Assembly: GCF_010645065.1 (NCBI RefSeq)
Contig: NZ_JAADZW010000001.1
Coordinates: 496,001-560,000 of the forward strand
Direction: 5' to 3'
Length of the DNA stretch: 64,000 nucleotides
From: Flavobacterium fluviatile
GTDB taxonomy: Bacteria; Bacteroidota; Bacteroidia; Flavobacteriales; Flavobacteriaceae
Shown: piece by piece, positions 19,053 through 27,900 of the stretch
Numbering within the stretch: position 1 is the stretch's first letter
Layout of the letters: every line of letters begins with the position of its first letter
Notes under the pieces: model-generated
What the model saw: the letters and a program-made list of their open reading frames with translations, nothing else
The model's database searches: none
Told to the model about the DNA's origin: nothing
Translations under genes and position numbers: made by a program

Positions 19053-19709
19053 TTACAGATTCATTTTTTTGGCGTCTTCAACAAATTGTTTTAGTCCGAT
19101 ATCTGTCAATGGATGTTTTAGTAAACCTTTGATAGCAGACAAAGGTCCGGTCATAACATCTGATCCGATTTTGGCACAATTTACAATATGCATGGTATGT
19201 CTTACAGAAGCTGAAAGAATCTGTGTCTCATAATTATAATTATCATAAATTTCTCTGATTTCAGCAATTAAATTCATTCCGTCTGTAGAAACATCATCTA
19301 ATCTTCCTAAAAAAGGCGACACATAAGTAGCTCCTGCTTTTGCTGCTAATAAGGCCTGGCCTGCTGAAAATACTAATGTGACATTCGTTCTGATTCCTTT
19401 TGATGAAAAATATTTACAGGCTTTTACTCCATCTCCAATCATAGGCAGTTTTACAACAATTTGATCATGCAAGGCGGCTAGCTCCTCGCCTTCCCTAACC
19501 ATTCCTTCGTAATCTGTAGAAATGACCTCGGCAGAAACATCTCCGTCGACAATATTGCAAATATCCAGATAGTGTTTCAAAATATTATCTTTTCCTGTGA
19601 TGCCTTCTTTAGCCATTAAAGACGGATTTGTAGTTACTCCGTCTAGAACACCCATAGTCTGGGCTTCTTTAATATCTTCTAAATTTGCTGTGTCTATAAA
19701 AAATTTCAT
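19053..19709 (-). CDS. Transaldolase / fructose-6-phosphate aldolase-like protein
   Basis: Class I aldolase of the small transaldolase (FSA/TalC) group, 218 aa. The N-terminal [16 protein letters not shown] and [13 protein letters not shown] are diagnostic. The Schiff-base lysine is in IVVKLPM, and SPFLGRLDD and [12 protein letters not shown] are the usual conserved blocks. In this context it should carry transaldolase activity in the pentose phosphate pathway, recycling sugar phosphates from xylulose-5-phosphate, although FSA activity cannot be excluded. It follows xylA in the same direction after a 507-base spacer with a strong inverted repeat, so it may have its own promoter. Confidence 0.88.
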   Translation of the reverse strand: MKFFIDTANLEDIKEAQTMGVLDGVTTNPSLMAKEGITGKDNILKHYLDICNIVDGDVSAEVISTDYEGMVREGEELAALHDQIVVKLPMIGDGVKACKYFSSKGIRTNVTLVFSAGQALLAAKAGATYVSPFLGRLDDVSTDGMNLIAEIREIYDNYNYETQILSASVRHTMHIVNCAKIGSDVMTGPLSAIKGLLKHPLTDIGLKQFVEDAKKMNL

Positions 19710-19748
19710 TGGTTTTGATTTAAATTTTTAATTTGATTAATTGTATTG

Positions 19749-19758
19749 CAACGCGTTG
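19749..19758. promoter_or_regulatory. Palindrome in the transaldolase leader, candidate operator
   Basis: The perfect 10-bp palindrome CAACGCGTTG, extended by outer T-A pairing, lies 40 bases before the transaldolase ATG. It resembles the CAATCGGTTG dyads before the symporter gene, so it may bind the regulator at 23039-24049. Confidence 0.4.
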
Positions 19759-19775
19759 TATGTAATTAGTTCATG

Positions 19776-19842
19776 ATGATAATTTTTCTGTTCTCGATCC
19801 CAGCCTTTGACTGAACTGTATCAAGAACAGAAAAGTTATCAT
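19776..19842. repeat. Inverted repeat with 23-nt arms upstream of the transaldolase gene
   Basis: Arms 19776-19798 and 19820-19842 match at 21 of 23 positions around a 21-base loop; the arm core is AGAACAGAAAA. No T-run follows on either strand, so a simple terminator is unlikely. It sits in the 507-base spacer after xylA. A smaller perfect hairpin with a GAAA loop (GGTGAA/TTCACC) is at 19994-20009. Confidence 0.6.
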
Positions 19843-20216
19843 TAAAAAACGCTTCCCGTTACATTTTTTGTTCTGTTTCCCTGCACAAAAAACACTCGAA
19901 CTGACGTTTTTAATAAGTACCCCAACAGGTTATTGTATCCCCATTTCATGAATGAATTAGAAATAAGTAAAAAACTGTAATTAAGTGAAAAATGGTGAAG
20001 AAATTCACCGTAGAAAGTGCCTGAAAACTTTTTTTTTTCAAAAAGTTTAATGATATGGCCGCTAATTCTTTAACATCAACGGCCAAAATTACTAAAATAA
20101 TTCACTGAATTTTCCCTGGCAAATACACTAACCAAAAATATCTGCCAGAGATAAAAACTACAAAACAATCATAATTTCGGTTTTTTATTACCAAAAATTA
20201 TTTCTTCTTCAATCAA

Positions 20217-21542
20217 TTAAATATACTGATTAATAATGTTTTCAAACAATTCCTGTTTGCCGCTTTGAAGATTTAATTCTCCATTTTCGTGAGCGATAGT
20301 ATAAAGATCTTTTAAGCCTAATTTTCCGTCAGCAAAATCTTTTCCTTTTCCGGAATCGAATGAACTGTATCTTTCTTTTCTTAATTTTTCGTAAGGAGAA
20401 GAAGTGATGATTTTGTCAGCAGTCAGCAATGCTCTTGCAAAAGTATCTGCACCGCCAATGTGAGCTAAGAAAACATCTTCCAGGTCTGTAGAATTTCTTC
20501 TGATTTTAGCATCAAAGTTGACTCCTCCACCTTGTAAACCACCTGCTTTTAAGAAAACCAGCATAGCTTCTGTTGTTTCCTGAATGTTATTTGGAAACTG
20601 ATCCGTATCCCAGCCGTTTTGGTAATCACCTCTGTTCGCATCGATACTTCCTAGCATTCCTGCTTTTGCAGCAACTTCAATTTCATGTTGAAAAGTGTGC
20701 TGAGCCAGCGTTGCATGGTTTACCTCGATATTGATTTTGAAATCTTTATCTAAACCATATTCTTTCAGGAATCCAATTGCAGTAGCAGAGTCAAAATCGT
20801 ATTGGTGTTTCGATGGTTCCATTGGTTTTGGCTCGATAAAGAAAGTTCCTTTAAAACCTTGAGCTCTTGCATAGTCTCTCGACATTGTTAAGAATTGTGC
20901 CATGTGGTCTAATTCTCTACCCATATCGGTGTTCAATAAAGACATATAACCTTCTCTTCCTCCCCAGAATACGTAGTTTTCTCCATCTAAGGCGATTGTA
21001 GCATCCAAAGCCAGTTTTACTTGCCCACCGGCTCTTGCCACCACATTAAAATCAGGATTTGTAGCTGCTCCGTTCATGAATCTTGGATTTGAGAAACAGT
21101 TTGAAGTTCCCCAAAGCAATTTAATTCCTGATGCTGCTTTTTTCTCTTTAAGGTATTCTGTAATAAATGCCAGACGTTTTTCTGATTCTGCGAAAGTTGG
21201 TCCTTCGTTAATCAAATCGTAATCGTGGAAACAGAAATAATCGAATCCCATTTTGCTGATAAATTCAAAAGCAGCATCTGCTTTATCTTTTGCAGCCTGG
21301 TAAGGATCTGAAGACTGGTCCCATGCAAAATTTTGTGTCCCTGGTCCGAATGGATCGCTACCCTGTCCGCAGAATGTATGCCAGTAAGCAATTGCAAATC
21401 TAAAGTGCTCACGCATTGTTTTTCCGGCCACAATCTGATCCGGGTTGTAATATTTAAATGCTAAAGGATTATCAGATTCTTTTCCTTCAAATTTAATTTG
21501 GCCAATACCTTTGTAGTATTCTTTATTTCCTAAAGTTATCAT
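20217..21542 (-). CDS. xylA: Xylose isomerase
   Basis: Interconverts D-xylose and D-xylulose in the cytoplasm, using two divalent metals. The family signature is clear: catalytic His106 in FCFHDYDL, metal-binding [15 protein letters not shown], and [19 protein letters not shown]. The 441-aa length is that of the longer, class II isomerases common in Bacteroidetes. The gene follows xylB by 11 bases and belongs to the regulator-xylB-xylA unit. No truncation or missing residue is seen. Confidence 0.97.
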   Translation of the reverse strand: MITLGNKEYYKGIGQIKFEGKESDNPLAFKYYNPDQIVAGKTMREHFRFAIAYWHTFCGQGSDPFGPGTQNFAWDQSSDPYQAAKDKADAAFEFISKMGFDYFCFHDYDLINEGPTFAESEKRLAFITEYLKEKKAASGIKLLWGTSNCFSNPRFMNGAATNPDFNVVARAGGQVKLALDATIALDGENYVFWGGREGYMSLLNTDMGRELDHMAQFLTMSRDYARAQGFKGTFFIEPKPMEPSKHQYDFDSATAIGFLKEYGLDKDFKINIEVNHATLAQHTFQHEIEVAAKAGMLGSIDANRGDYQNGWDTDQFPNNIQETTEAMLVFLKAGGLQGGGVNFDAKIRRNSTDLEDVFLAHIGGADTFARALLTADKIITSSPYEKLRKERYSSFDSGKGKDFADGKLGLKDLYTIAHENGELNLQSGKQELFENIINQYI

Positions 21543-21553
21543 TTTTTTATTTT

Positions 21554-23035
21554 TTATTTGTTTGTTAATATTATTTCTAATTCTTTTTTCCAGTTTAGAT
21601 AAGCTTTCTCGTATTCCTCTTTATTTTTTAAAGGTAAAAAGGTCATTACATGATCATTGGTTGTAATTCCAGATCCAAATTTTTCAAAGTCACCATCAGT
21701 CAAACCTACTGCTCTGGCTGCTCCTACGGCTCCGGTTGTATTGTAAATTTCTATTTCGTGTCCTATTAATGTCGCAACAGTGTTAGAAAAAATTTCTGAA
21801 CGGAATAAATTATCGTTCCCGGCTCGGATTACATTGATTTTCGCATTATCATCTTTCAAGCATTCCATTCCGTACACAAAAGAAAACGCGATTGCTTCCA
21901 AAGATGCTCTGTATAAATGTGCGTTGGTATGGATATTAAAATTCAGATTCAGAATATGAGATCCAATATTTTTATTATTGAACATTCTTTCTGCACCATT
22001 CCCAAACGGAATGACAACTAGTCCTTGCGAGCCCACATTTACCTGAGATGCTTTCTCATTCATTTCTTCATACGACTCACTGCCTATATTATTGCGCATC
22101 CATCTGTATTGGATTCCTGCTCCGTTTATATTCAGTAATTTTCCAACTCTCGGATCTGATTCTGAATAATTGACATGAACGAAGTTGTTTACACGTGTAC
22201 TTTTACCAGAATTGGTTTCGGTAACAGCATAAAAAACGCCTGAAGTTCCTCCTGTTGCCGCTACTTCTCCCGGACGTAGTACATTCAGTGATAACGCATT
22301 GTTAGGCTGATCACCCGCTCGGTAAACAATCGGAATTCCGGCAGGCAGACCTGATTCCTGAGAACCTTTTTTGGTAACAGTTCCCTGATTTGTAAAATTC
22401 TCCACAATATTTGGTGTCAGTGACTGATCGATTCCGTAATAATCTAAAAGCCAGTCCGCTACTTTATTTTCTTTATAATCCCAAAGCATTCCTTCAGACA
22501 GACCATTTTTAGTAGTCGTTACTTCTCCGGTTAATTTCAATGCGATGTAATCTCCAGGAAGCATGTATTTAGCAATTTTGCTGTAAACTTCAGGTTCATT
22601 TTCTTTTACCCATTTCAGTTTTGAAGCTGTGAAATTTCCGGGAGAATTCAACAAATGTTCAGCACATTTATCAGCTCCAATTTCGGCGTAAGCTTTGTTG
22701 CCAACTTCAACCGCACGGCTGTCACACCAGATAATCGAGTTACGCAGTGATTTTCCTTCTTTATCCACAATAACCAATCCGTGCATCTGATACGAAATAC
22801 CGATTCCCTGAATTTTTGAAGCGTCGATATTCGCTTCTTTAATAGCTCTTTTTGTTGCTGTACAAATGTATTGCCACCACATTTCTGGATCCTGCTCAGC
22901 CCAGTCCGGCTGTAATGACAAGATTTCCATTTCGTTTTGCGGCTCATTTAGTACGATAACTTTTTTGCCTGTTGCTGCTTCAACCAGGGCAACCTTGACC
23001 GAAGAGCTTCCAATATCATATCCTATATAATACAT
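21554..23035 (-). CDS. xylB: Xylulokinase
   Basis: FGGY-family kinase that phosphorylates D-xylulose to xylulose-5-phosphate. The N-terminal ATP-phosphate motif [16 protein letters not shown], the substrate segment [13 protein letters not shown] and [13 protein letters not shown] are all present. A C-terminal [17 protein letters not shown] block completes the actin-like fold. Length 493 aa is normal. It starts 3 bases after the regulator gene and ends 11 bases before xylA, so all three form one transcript. Confidence 0.96.
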   Translation of the reverse strand: MYYIGYDIGSSSVKVALVEAATGKKVIVLNEPQNEMEILSLQPDWAEQDPEMWWQYICTATKRAIKEANIDASKIQGIGISYQMHGLVIVDKEGKSLRNSIIWCDSRAVEVGNKAYAEIGADKCAEHLLNSPGNFTASKLKWVKENEPEVYSKIAKYMLPGDYIALKLTGEVTTTKNGLSEGMLWDYKENKVADWLLDYYGIDQSLTPNIVENFTNQGTVTKKGSQESGLPAGIPIVYRAGDQPNNALSLNVLRPGEVAATGGTSGVFYAVTETNSGKSTRVNNFVHVNYSESDPRVGKLLNINGAGIQYRWMRNNIGSESYEEMNEKASQVNVGSQGLVVIPFGNGAERMFNNKNIGSHILNLNFNIHTNAHLYRASLEAIAFSFVYGMECLKDDNAKINVIRAGNDNLFRSEIFSNTVATLIGHEIEIYNTTGAVGAARAVGLTDGDFEKFGSGITTNDHVMTFLPLKNKEEYEKAYLNWKKELEIILTNK

Positions 23036-23038
23036 AAT

Positions 23039-24049
23039 TTATAATGATTCTCTTAATATTAAACTTGTGGGCACATAACACTGAACTACTTCATCATGCG
23101 TAATAAATGCTGCTGCTTTCGTTCCTATTTCCTTAAAGTCAGTTGAAATAACCGAAATTCCTTTGTATATAAATTTTTTCATTGGGGTTTCATTGTAAGA
23201 AAGGAAACCAACATCCTGTCCCGGCTCAAGATCTTTCTCTTTGCATTGTTCTAAGAAATGTCCTAAAATCCTGTCGCTGATACTTATATAAGCGATTCCT
23301 TTCTCGATATCGAACTTTTTTGGATCAGTTGTAACTTCATTTTTAAAATTATAATCGGCACAAAATTTCTTAAAATTCTCCAGTGTTTCTTTTGGATGAT
23401 TTGTATAATCAGGATAAACAAAATGGATACTTTTATATTTTTTGAACAAATTAACTGCCTCCTTCAATGAGTTGTAAAATGCTTTTCCGAAATCCTGAAA
23501 AACATAATTATTTTCTTTTTTTGAATGTATATTCCAGTCAATCAAAAGCAATTTGTCATTCGAAATAGCTGATAAAGTTGATGATACCTCTTTGTCATCA
23601 AAATTCATTACCACATATTTATAGTACTTTCCAACACTATTATTGATAATGGTTTTAAAAACATCAATGTTATAATGATGAAATTGTACATCCGTAATAA
23701 TATTTTCAGGTAAATTATTTACAAATGAATGATACAAAACCTCTTTATATGCTTTGAAAGTATCTAATACTAAAAGTACTTTTCTGGTTTCACCCGAAAC
23801 ATAATATCCCTTGTTCGGAACAGAGTCAATTGTTTTTTGATCCTTTAAAATTGAATAAGCTTTAAAAACAGTATCTCTGGACAACTGATTTTCTTTGCAG
23901 ATTGCATTTACAGATGGAAGCAAATCCCCCTTCTGCAAAATATTCTCAGCAATTGCGTTATTTATTCCGTTAATCAACTGCTGATATTTCGGAATATCAC
24001 TATCGTGGTTTATAACAAATACAAACTTTTCATGTTCCTGGTTTATCAT
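23039..24049 (-). CDS. xylR: GntR-type regulator with sugar-binding domain (XylR-like)
   Basis: Transcription factor with a GntR winged helix (IPKYQQLINGINNAI, LPSVNAICKENQLSRDTVFK, residues about 15-85) fused to a periplasmic-binding-protein/LacI-like effector domain (residues about 90-330). This architecture is used by sugar regulators such as AraR; here the fixed link to xylB and xylA points to xylose or a xylose derivative as effector. It is the first gene of the unit, so it probably regulates itself. A perfect AACAAATTTGTT palindrome lies 66 bases upstream. The gene symbol is given from context, not from a characterised homologue. Confidence 0.85.
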   Translation of the reverse strand: MINQEHEKFVFVINHDSDIPKYQQLINGINNAIAENILQKGDLLPSVNAICKENQLSRDTVFKAYSILKDQKTIDSVPNKGYYVSGETRKVLLVLDTFKAYKEVLYHSFVNNLPENIITDVQFHHYNIDVFKTIINNSVGKYYKYVVMNFDDKEVSSTLSAISNDKLLLIDWNIHSKKENNYVFQDFGKAFYNSLKEAVNLFKKYKSIHFVYPDYTNHPKETLENFKKFCADYNFKNEVTTDPKKFDIEKGIAYISISDRILGHFLEQCKEKDLEPGQDVGFLSYNETPMKKFIYKGISVISTDFKEIGTKAAAFITHDEVVQCYVPTSLILRESL

Positions 24050-24114
24050 ACTATTCCGTTCTGTTCTGGTCTGCTAAATTAACTATTTGTTTTTTATAAA
24101 AAAATGCATTTCAC

Positions 24115-24126
24115 AACAAATTTGTT
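24115..24126. promoter_or_regulatory. Perfect palindrome upstream of the xylR-xylB-xylA unit
   Basis: AACAAATTTGTT is a perfect 12-bp palindrome 66 bases before the regulator ATG. It is AT-rich, so chance is possible. The rest of the 277-base spacer to the GH43 gene shows nothing else. Confidence 0.35.
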
Positions 24127-24326
24127 ATCCTTTAGAGTTTTTAAAAAAATTATTTTATACGACTCATTGATTTGAAGTACTTTCAATCTTGTCGTCGTCA
24201 AACCCCAGATGAAAATATAACCCCTAATTTCTTAACTACTAAGACCTTCATGTATAAGCATCAAAATCAGAGACAAAATCCATAGTAATAAGCTAACGTT
24301 TTAGAATACCTGTAACAGAAATTTAT

Positions 24327-25352
24327 CTACAATTCTTTACCATACGGATCAATTGTGTTTATCGAGCCGTCCTCATTATAAGTAATTTCAGTTACTTTTA
24401 TCGATCTCAAATGTGTAACTCCTTTTGAAAGGCTGGAATCATGATAAAAAAGATACCATTTACCTTCAACTTCACAAATAGAATGGTGTGTCGTCCAGCC
24501 AATTACAGGATTCAAAATTTTCCCCTGGTATATAAATGGACCATAAGGAGTATCACCAATTGCATAACAAATGAAGTGTGTATCACCTGTAGAGTATGAA
24601 AAATAATATTTGCCATTATATTTATGCATCCAGGGTCCCTCAAAAAAACGTTGTTCATTATTCCCTGCCAATAATGCATCTCCATTTTTATCTAGAATCT
24701 TAATTTCTCTTGGAGATTCGGCAAACTCCTTCATATCATCAGTCAGCAAAGCCACTATTGGTCCCAATGCAGGTTCATCTTTATTAGGTTCTTCGTTTTC
24801 TTCACAGAATGTATTATTTCGGTATTTTTGAAGCTGACCTCCCCAAATTCCACCAAAATAAAGATAAAACTTTCCGTCTTCGTCTTCAAAAACTGCAGGA
24901 TCGATTGAATAGCTTCCCTTAATTGCTTCAGGCTCCGGAATAAAAGGTCCTGTTGGAGAATCACTAATGGCAACTCCAATCTGGAAAATTCCGTCAGCAT
25001 TTTTGGCCGGAAAATACAAATAATAATTACCGTTTTTACAGGCAGCGTCAGGGGCCCACATTTGTTTTTGTGCCCACGCAACATCATTTACATGCAGGGC
25101 AACACCATTATCTATTACAGCTGATTCTATATTTTCCATAGAAAACACATGATAATCTTCCATTCCAAAATGATCCCCGTTATCATTAAACGGAATCCCG
25201 GCATCAATGTCATGTGATGGATATATATAAATTTTGCCATTGAATACGTGTGCTGAAGGATCAGCTGTGTACATGTGCTTAACTAAAGGTTGCGATATCG
25301 CTATTTTGTTAATTGTTTCAAAATTAATCTGTTCAATGCTATCTTCAGGCAT
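24327..25352 (-). CDS. Cytoplasmic GH43 beta-xylosidase-type enzyme
   Basis: Glycoside hydrolase family 43 enzyme expected to release xylose (or arabinose) from imported short xylosides. The three acidic residues of the five-bladed propeller are visible: Asp31 (YTADPSAHVF), Asp151 (YSIDPAVFED) and Glu238 (FFEGPWMHKY). There is no signal peptide, so it works inside the cell, matching the symporter gene 32 bases upstream on the same strand. Length (341 aa) fits single-domain members such as the GH43_1 group. Substrate choice between xyloside and arabinofuranoside is inferred from the neighbours. Confidence 0.9.
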   Translation of the reverse strand: MPEDSIEQINFETINKIAISQPLVKHMYTADPSAHVFNGKIYIYPSHDIDAGIPFNDNGDHFGMEDYHVFSMENIESAVIDNGVALHVNDVAWAQKQMWAPDAACKNGNYYLYFPAKNADGIFQIGVAISDSPTGPFIPEPEAIKGSYSIDPAVFEDEDGKFYLYFGGIWGGQLQKYRNNTFCEENEEPNKDEPALGPIVALLTDDMKEFAESPREIKILDKNGDALLAGNNEQRFFEGPWMHKYNGKYYFSYSTGDTHFICYAIGDTPYGPFIYQGKILNPVIGWTTHHSICEVEGKWYLFYHDSSLSKGVTHLRSIKVTEITYNEDGSINTIDPYGKEL

Positions 25353-25384
25353 AGTCGTATTTTTTTATTTTTATTGATAATAAT

Positions 25385-26818
25385 TTATGCTCTTCTTTCT
25401 TTTAGGTCAGCTTCAATCTGTACTTCCATTCTCTTATCAATTTCATAGAAGAACAATAATCCTACTCCAATTAGAAAAGGTATTGCAGGAAAAATGCTTA
25501 CCAATAATTTGATTCCGTTAATGGCAGTATCTGTTTGTTGTGCTGAATTTGGAATATATTCGAAATACCCTAAAAGTGATGTCGTTAATGCCCCTCCAAT
25601 ACTCAATCCGGCTTTTAATCCCACCATCATTGCTGAAAATATAATCGCAGTTGCACGACGGTTGTTTTTCCACTCAGAATAATCAGCTACGTCTGCTATC
25701 ATTGCCCAAAGCAATGGAATTGTGATTCCATAGAAAAATCCGTGAAAAATCTGAGAAAAAAACATCAGGGCAATTGAGGTTGAGGAAAAGAAATAAAAAG
25801 CAATAACAAATAAGGTTGAAATAAATAAAAACAATCCAAATACATTTCGTTTGCCGTATTTGTCTGCGAATCTTTTTGATAATGTGATTCCGACTATCAT
25901 AAAAATAATCCCACCGGCATTAAACAAACCAAATCCCGCAGAAACAGGGTCATCACCAAATGTATTTAGACCAATTGTGGAAAGAAAATCTAAAATTGGC
26001 TGTATAAATGAAGCTAATTCCTGCTTGTTGACATAATTCTCAAAATAGTACACATAAGAACCGCCTTTGATAGCCAGTGTAATAAAAACCAATAAAGTGA
26101 GAGCCAGCATAATAATCCACGGTTTATTTTTGGCTAAATCAACTAAATCTTCCCTGATACTGGATTTTTGTTCAGGCCTGGGTACAATACGTTCCTTTGT
26201 CGTAACAAAAGTAATCAGCAGCATAATAGTTCCAATTATTGCTAATACCGTCATTACTTTTTCGATACCGATAGCTTTATCTCCGTTTCCGGCACTTTTA
26301 ATAATCCCAAGCATAAAAACCTGAACAAAGAATTGGGCAAACATTACAGCCACAAACCGGTATGATGACATACTGTTTCTCTCTGACATATCTCCGGTAA
26401 TAACGCCGCTTAAAGCTGAATAAGGCAAATTATTCGCTGCATAAAATAGTAGCAGAAACGAATAAGTCAGAATTGCATAAATTACTTTGCCCTGATACGA
26501 AAAATCAGGTGTTGTAAAAGCTAAAAGTGCAATAAAGCCTAAAGGAATTGATGTCCACAAAATCCAGGGACGAAATTTACCCCATTTTGTATTTGTCCTG
26601 TCTGCAAGTGCACCAATAACAGGATTAAAAATAAAAGCAGCAATTAAGCCCACAATTAGCATTATTATGGATGAATGTGTTGGCGATAACCCATAAATAT
26701 CTGTATAAAAATAGGCCAGATAGGTCATTAGTGTTTGAAAAACTAAGTTGGCGGCCAGATCACCAAGACTGTACCCTATTTTTTCTTTAATTGATAATTT
26801 CTGCGAGGATAAATTCAT
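25385..26818 (-). CDS. GPH-family xyloside:cation symporter
   Basis: Inner-membrane transporter of the glycoside-pentoside-hexuronide:cation symporter family, with about 12 hydrophobic helices. Visible marks are the N-terminal KLSIKEKIGYSLGDLAANLVF, ALADRTNTKWGKFRPWILW (the cytoplasmic loop 2-3 motif) and ADVADYSEWKNNRRATAIIF. Its partner downstream is a cytoplasmic GH43 enzyme, the same arrangement as xynP-xynB type operons, so short xylo-oligosaccharides or xylose are the probable substrates. A long 599-base upstream region carries candidate operators. Confidence 0.92.
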   Translation of the reverse strand: MNLSSQKLSIKEKIGYSLGDLAANLVFQTLMTYLAYFYTDIYGLSPTHSSIIMLIVGLIAAFIFNPVIGALADRTNTKWGKFRPWILWTSIPLGFIALLAFTTPDFSYQGKVIYAILTYSFLLLFYAANNLPYSALSGVITGDMSERNSMSSYRFVAVMFAQFFVQVFMLGIIKSAGNGDKAIGIEKVMTVLAIIGTIMLLITFVTTKERIVPRPEQKSSIREDLVDLAKNKPWIIMLALTLLVFITLAIKGGSYVYYFENYVNKQELASFIQPILDFLSTIGLNTFGDDPVSAGFGLFNAGGIIFMIVGITLSKRFADKYGKRNVFGLFLFISTLFVIAFYFFSSTSIALMFFSQIFHGFFYGITIPLLWAMIADVADYSEWKNNRRATAIIFSAMMVGLKAGLSIGGALTTSLLGYFEYIPNSAQQTDTAINGIKLLVSIFPAIPFLIGVGLLFFYEIDKRMEVQIEADLKERRA

Positions 26819-26878
26819 TTCTGTGTATGTGGTTATAGAGGTTAGTTAAATTTTAAGTTTAAAAACAGAATTTATAAT

Positions 26879-27009
26879 TTGTCACGTGGCAAAAGTAACA
26901 ATAAAAACAATCGGTTGTGTAAAATTATTAAAAATATATTTTCTATACTAAATATTTTACAAAACACAGCTCAATTGAAACATAATAACCTTGCAATCGG
27001 TTGTGTAAA
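26879..27009. promoter_or_regulatory. Candidate operator cluster upstream of the symporter gene
   Basis: Three sites stand out. TTGTCACGTGGCAA (26879-26892) is a palindrome with one mismatched pair and overlaps a TACTTTTG promoter-like element on the minus strand (26890-26897). A 16-base direct repeat, CAATCGGTTGTGTAAA, occurs at 26908-26923 and again at 26994-27009, 86 bases apart; its CAATCGGTTG core is a near-palindrome with a central CG, as in LacI/GntR-type sites. The rest of the 26819-27417 spacer is AT-rich, and I see no gene in it. Confidence 0.45.
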
Positions 27010-27417
27010 CATAAAAAATTGTTGGGCATCAACAAAAAAAAATTGCTGTTTTAAATTAAACTCTCACAAAATACTTAAGTTAATTATTAAGATTCGTCAC
27101 TATCAATAATCCACATAATTCATCGAAATTACAATACCTTTAGTTTGAATTTATCCAAAATTTTTGCTATCTGGCTCTAACTACAATGAATTATAAATCC
27201 AATATAACAAGCTAATCCTTTTAATTATATAAGCAGAATTACTAATTGTATAAATAAAAATAAATTAAGGATTTTAAATTTGATAGTGTAAAACTAATCG
27301 TGTAAAACTATTGATTTAATTTTTTTAGTTTTTTACAATAGTTAAACTGGAATTTTAAGTAATTGTACTTAACTTTCTATTAATAAAAACAAAACAAGTA
27401 ATAGAAAAAGCCTTATT

Positions 27418-27900
27418 ATGGACATCTATGCATTTTTACAAATCCTGTTAGCCACCTTTGCAGCAACAACGGCCATGACCTTGTTCAGCTATGCTATTTC
27501 GGCAAGTTTCAGGGAATTGTACAAGGAGCCTGTACTGTTAATCTTTCTTTTGGATCAAATAAAAATTGAGGTTTCTAACAAATCAAAGGCAAGATTAGCC
27601 TGGATGTTGCATTATTTGATCGGATTTATATTTGTTGTGATTTACCATTTTCTATGGATAAATAACATTTTAAAATTATCATTACTGAATGCTGTTTTAC
27701 TGGGAAGCATAAGCGGAATTATCGGAATTCTTGGCTGGATGATACTCTTCAGACTGGCTGATTATAAACCTAAAATCGATTTTAAAGGTTATTACATTCA
27801 GCTGTTTTTTGCCCATATTATTTTCGGCGTTGTAGCAGCGTTGTTTTATTATCTTTCTTTAACCATAATCTTAATCGCGAAGTCAAATGTCACTATCTAA
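27418..27900 (+). CDS. Small integral membrane protein (160 aa)
   Basis: Four hydrophobic segments are visible (about residues 5-28, 60-80, 85-110 and 125-150), with short charged loops. I do not recognise a named family. The last 14 bases overlap the start of ligD, so the two are probably co-translated. That coupling to a repair ligase is unexplained: the protein may simply share the promoter. The ATG at 27418 is preceded by a purine-rich AGAAAAAG stretch. Confidence 0.75.
   Translation: MDIYAFLQILLATFAATTAMTLFSYAISASFRELYKEPVLLIFLLDQIKIEVSNKSKARLAWMLHYLIGFIFVVIYHFLWINNILKLSLLNAVLLGSISGIIGILGWMILFRLADYKPKIDFKGYYIQLFFAHIIFGVVAALFYYLSLTIILIAKSNVTI

Noticed and set aside
26879..27109. 76-codon frame in the spacer before the small membrane protein
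   Set aside because: Lys/Asn-rich translation of AT-rich sequence that overlaps the candidate operators; no support as a gene.
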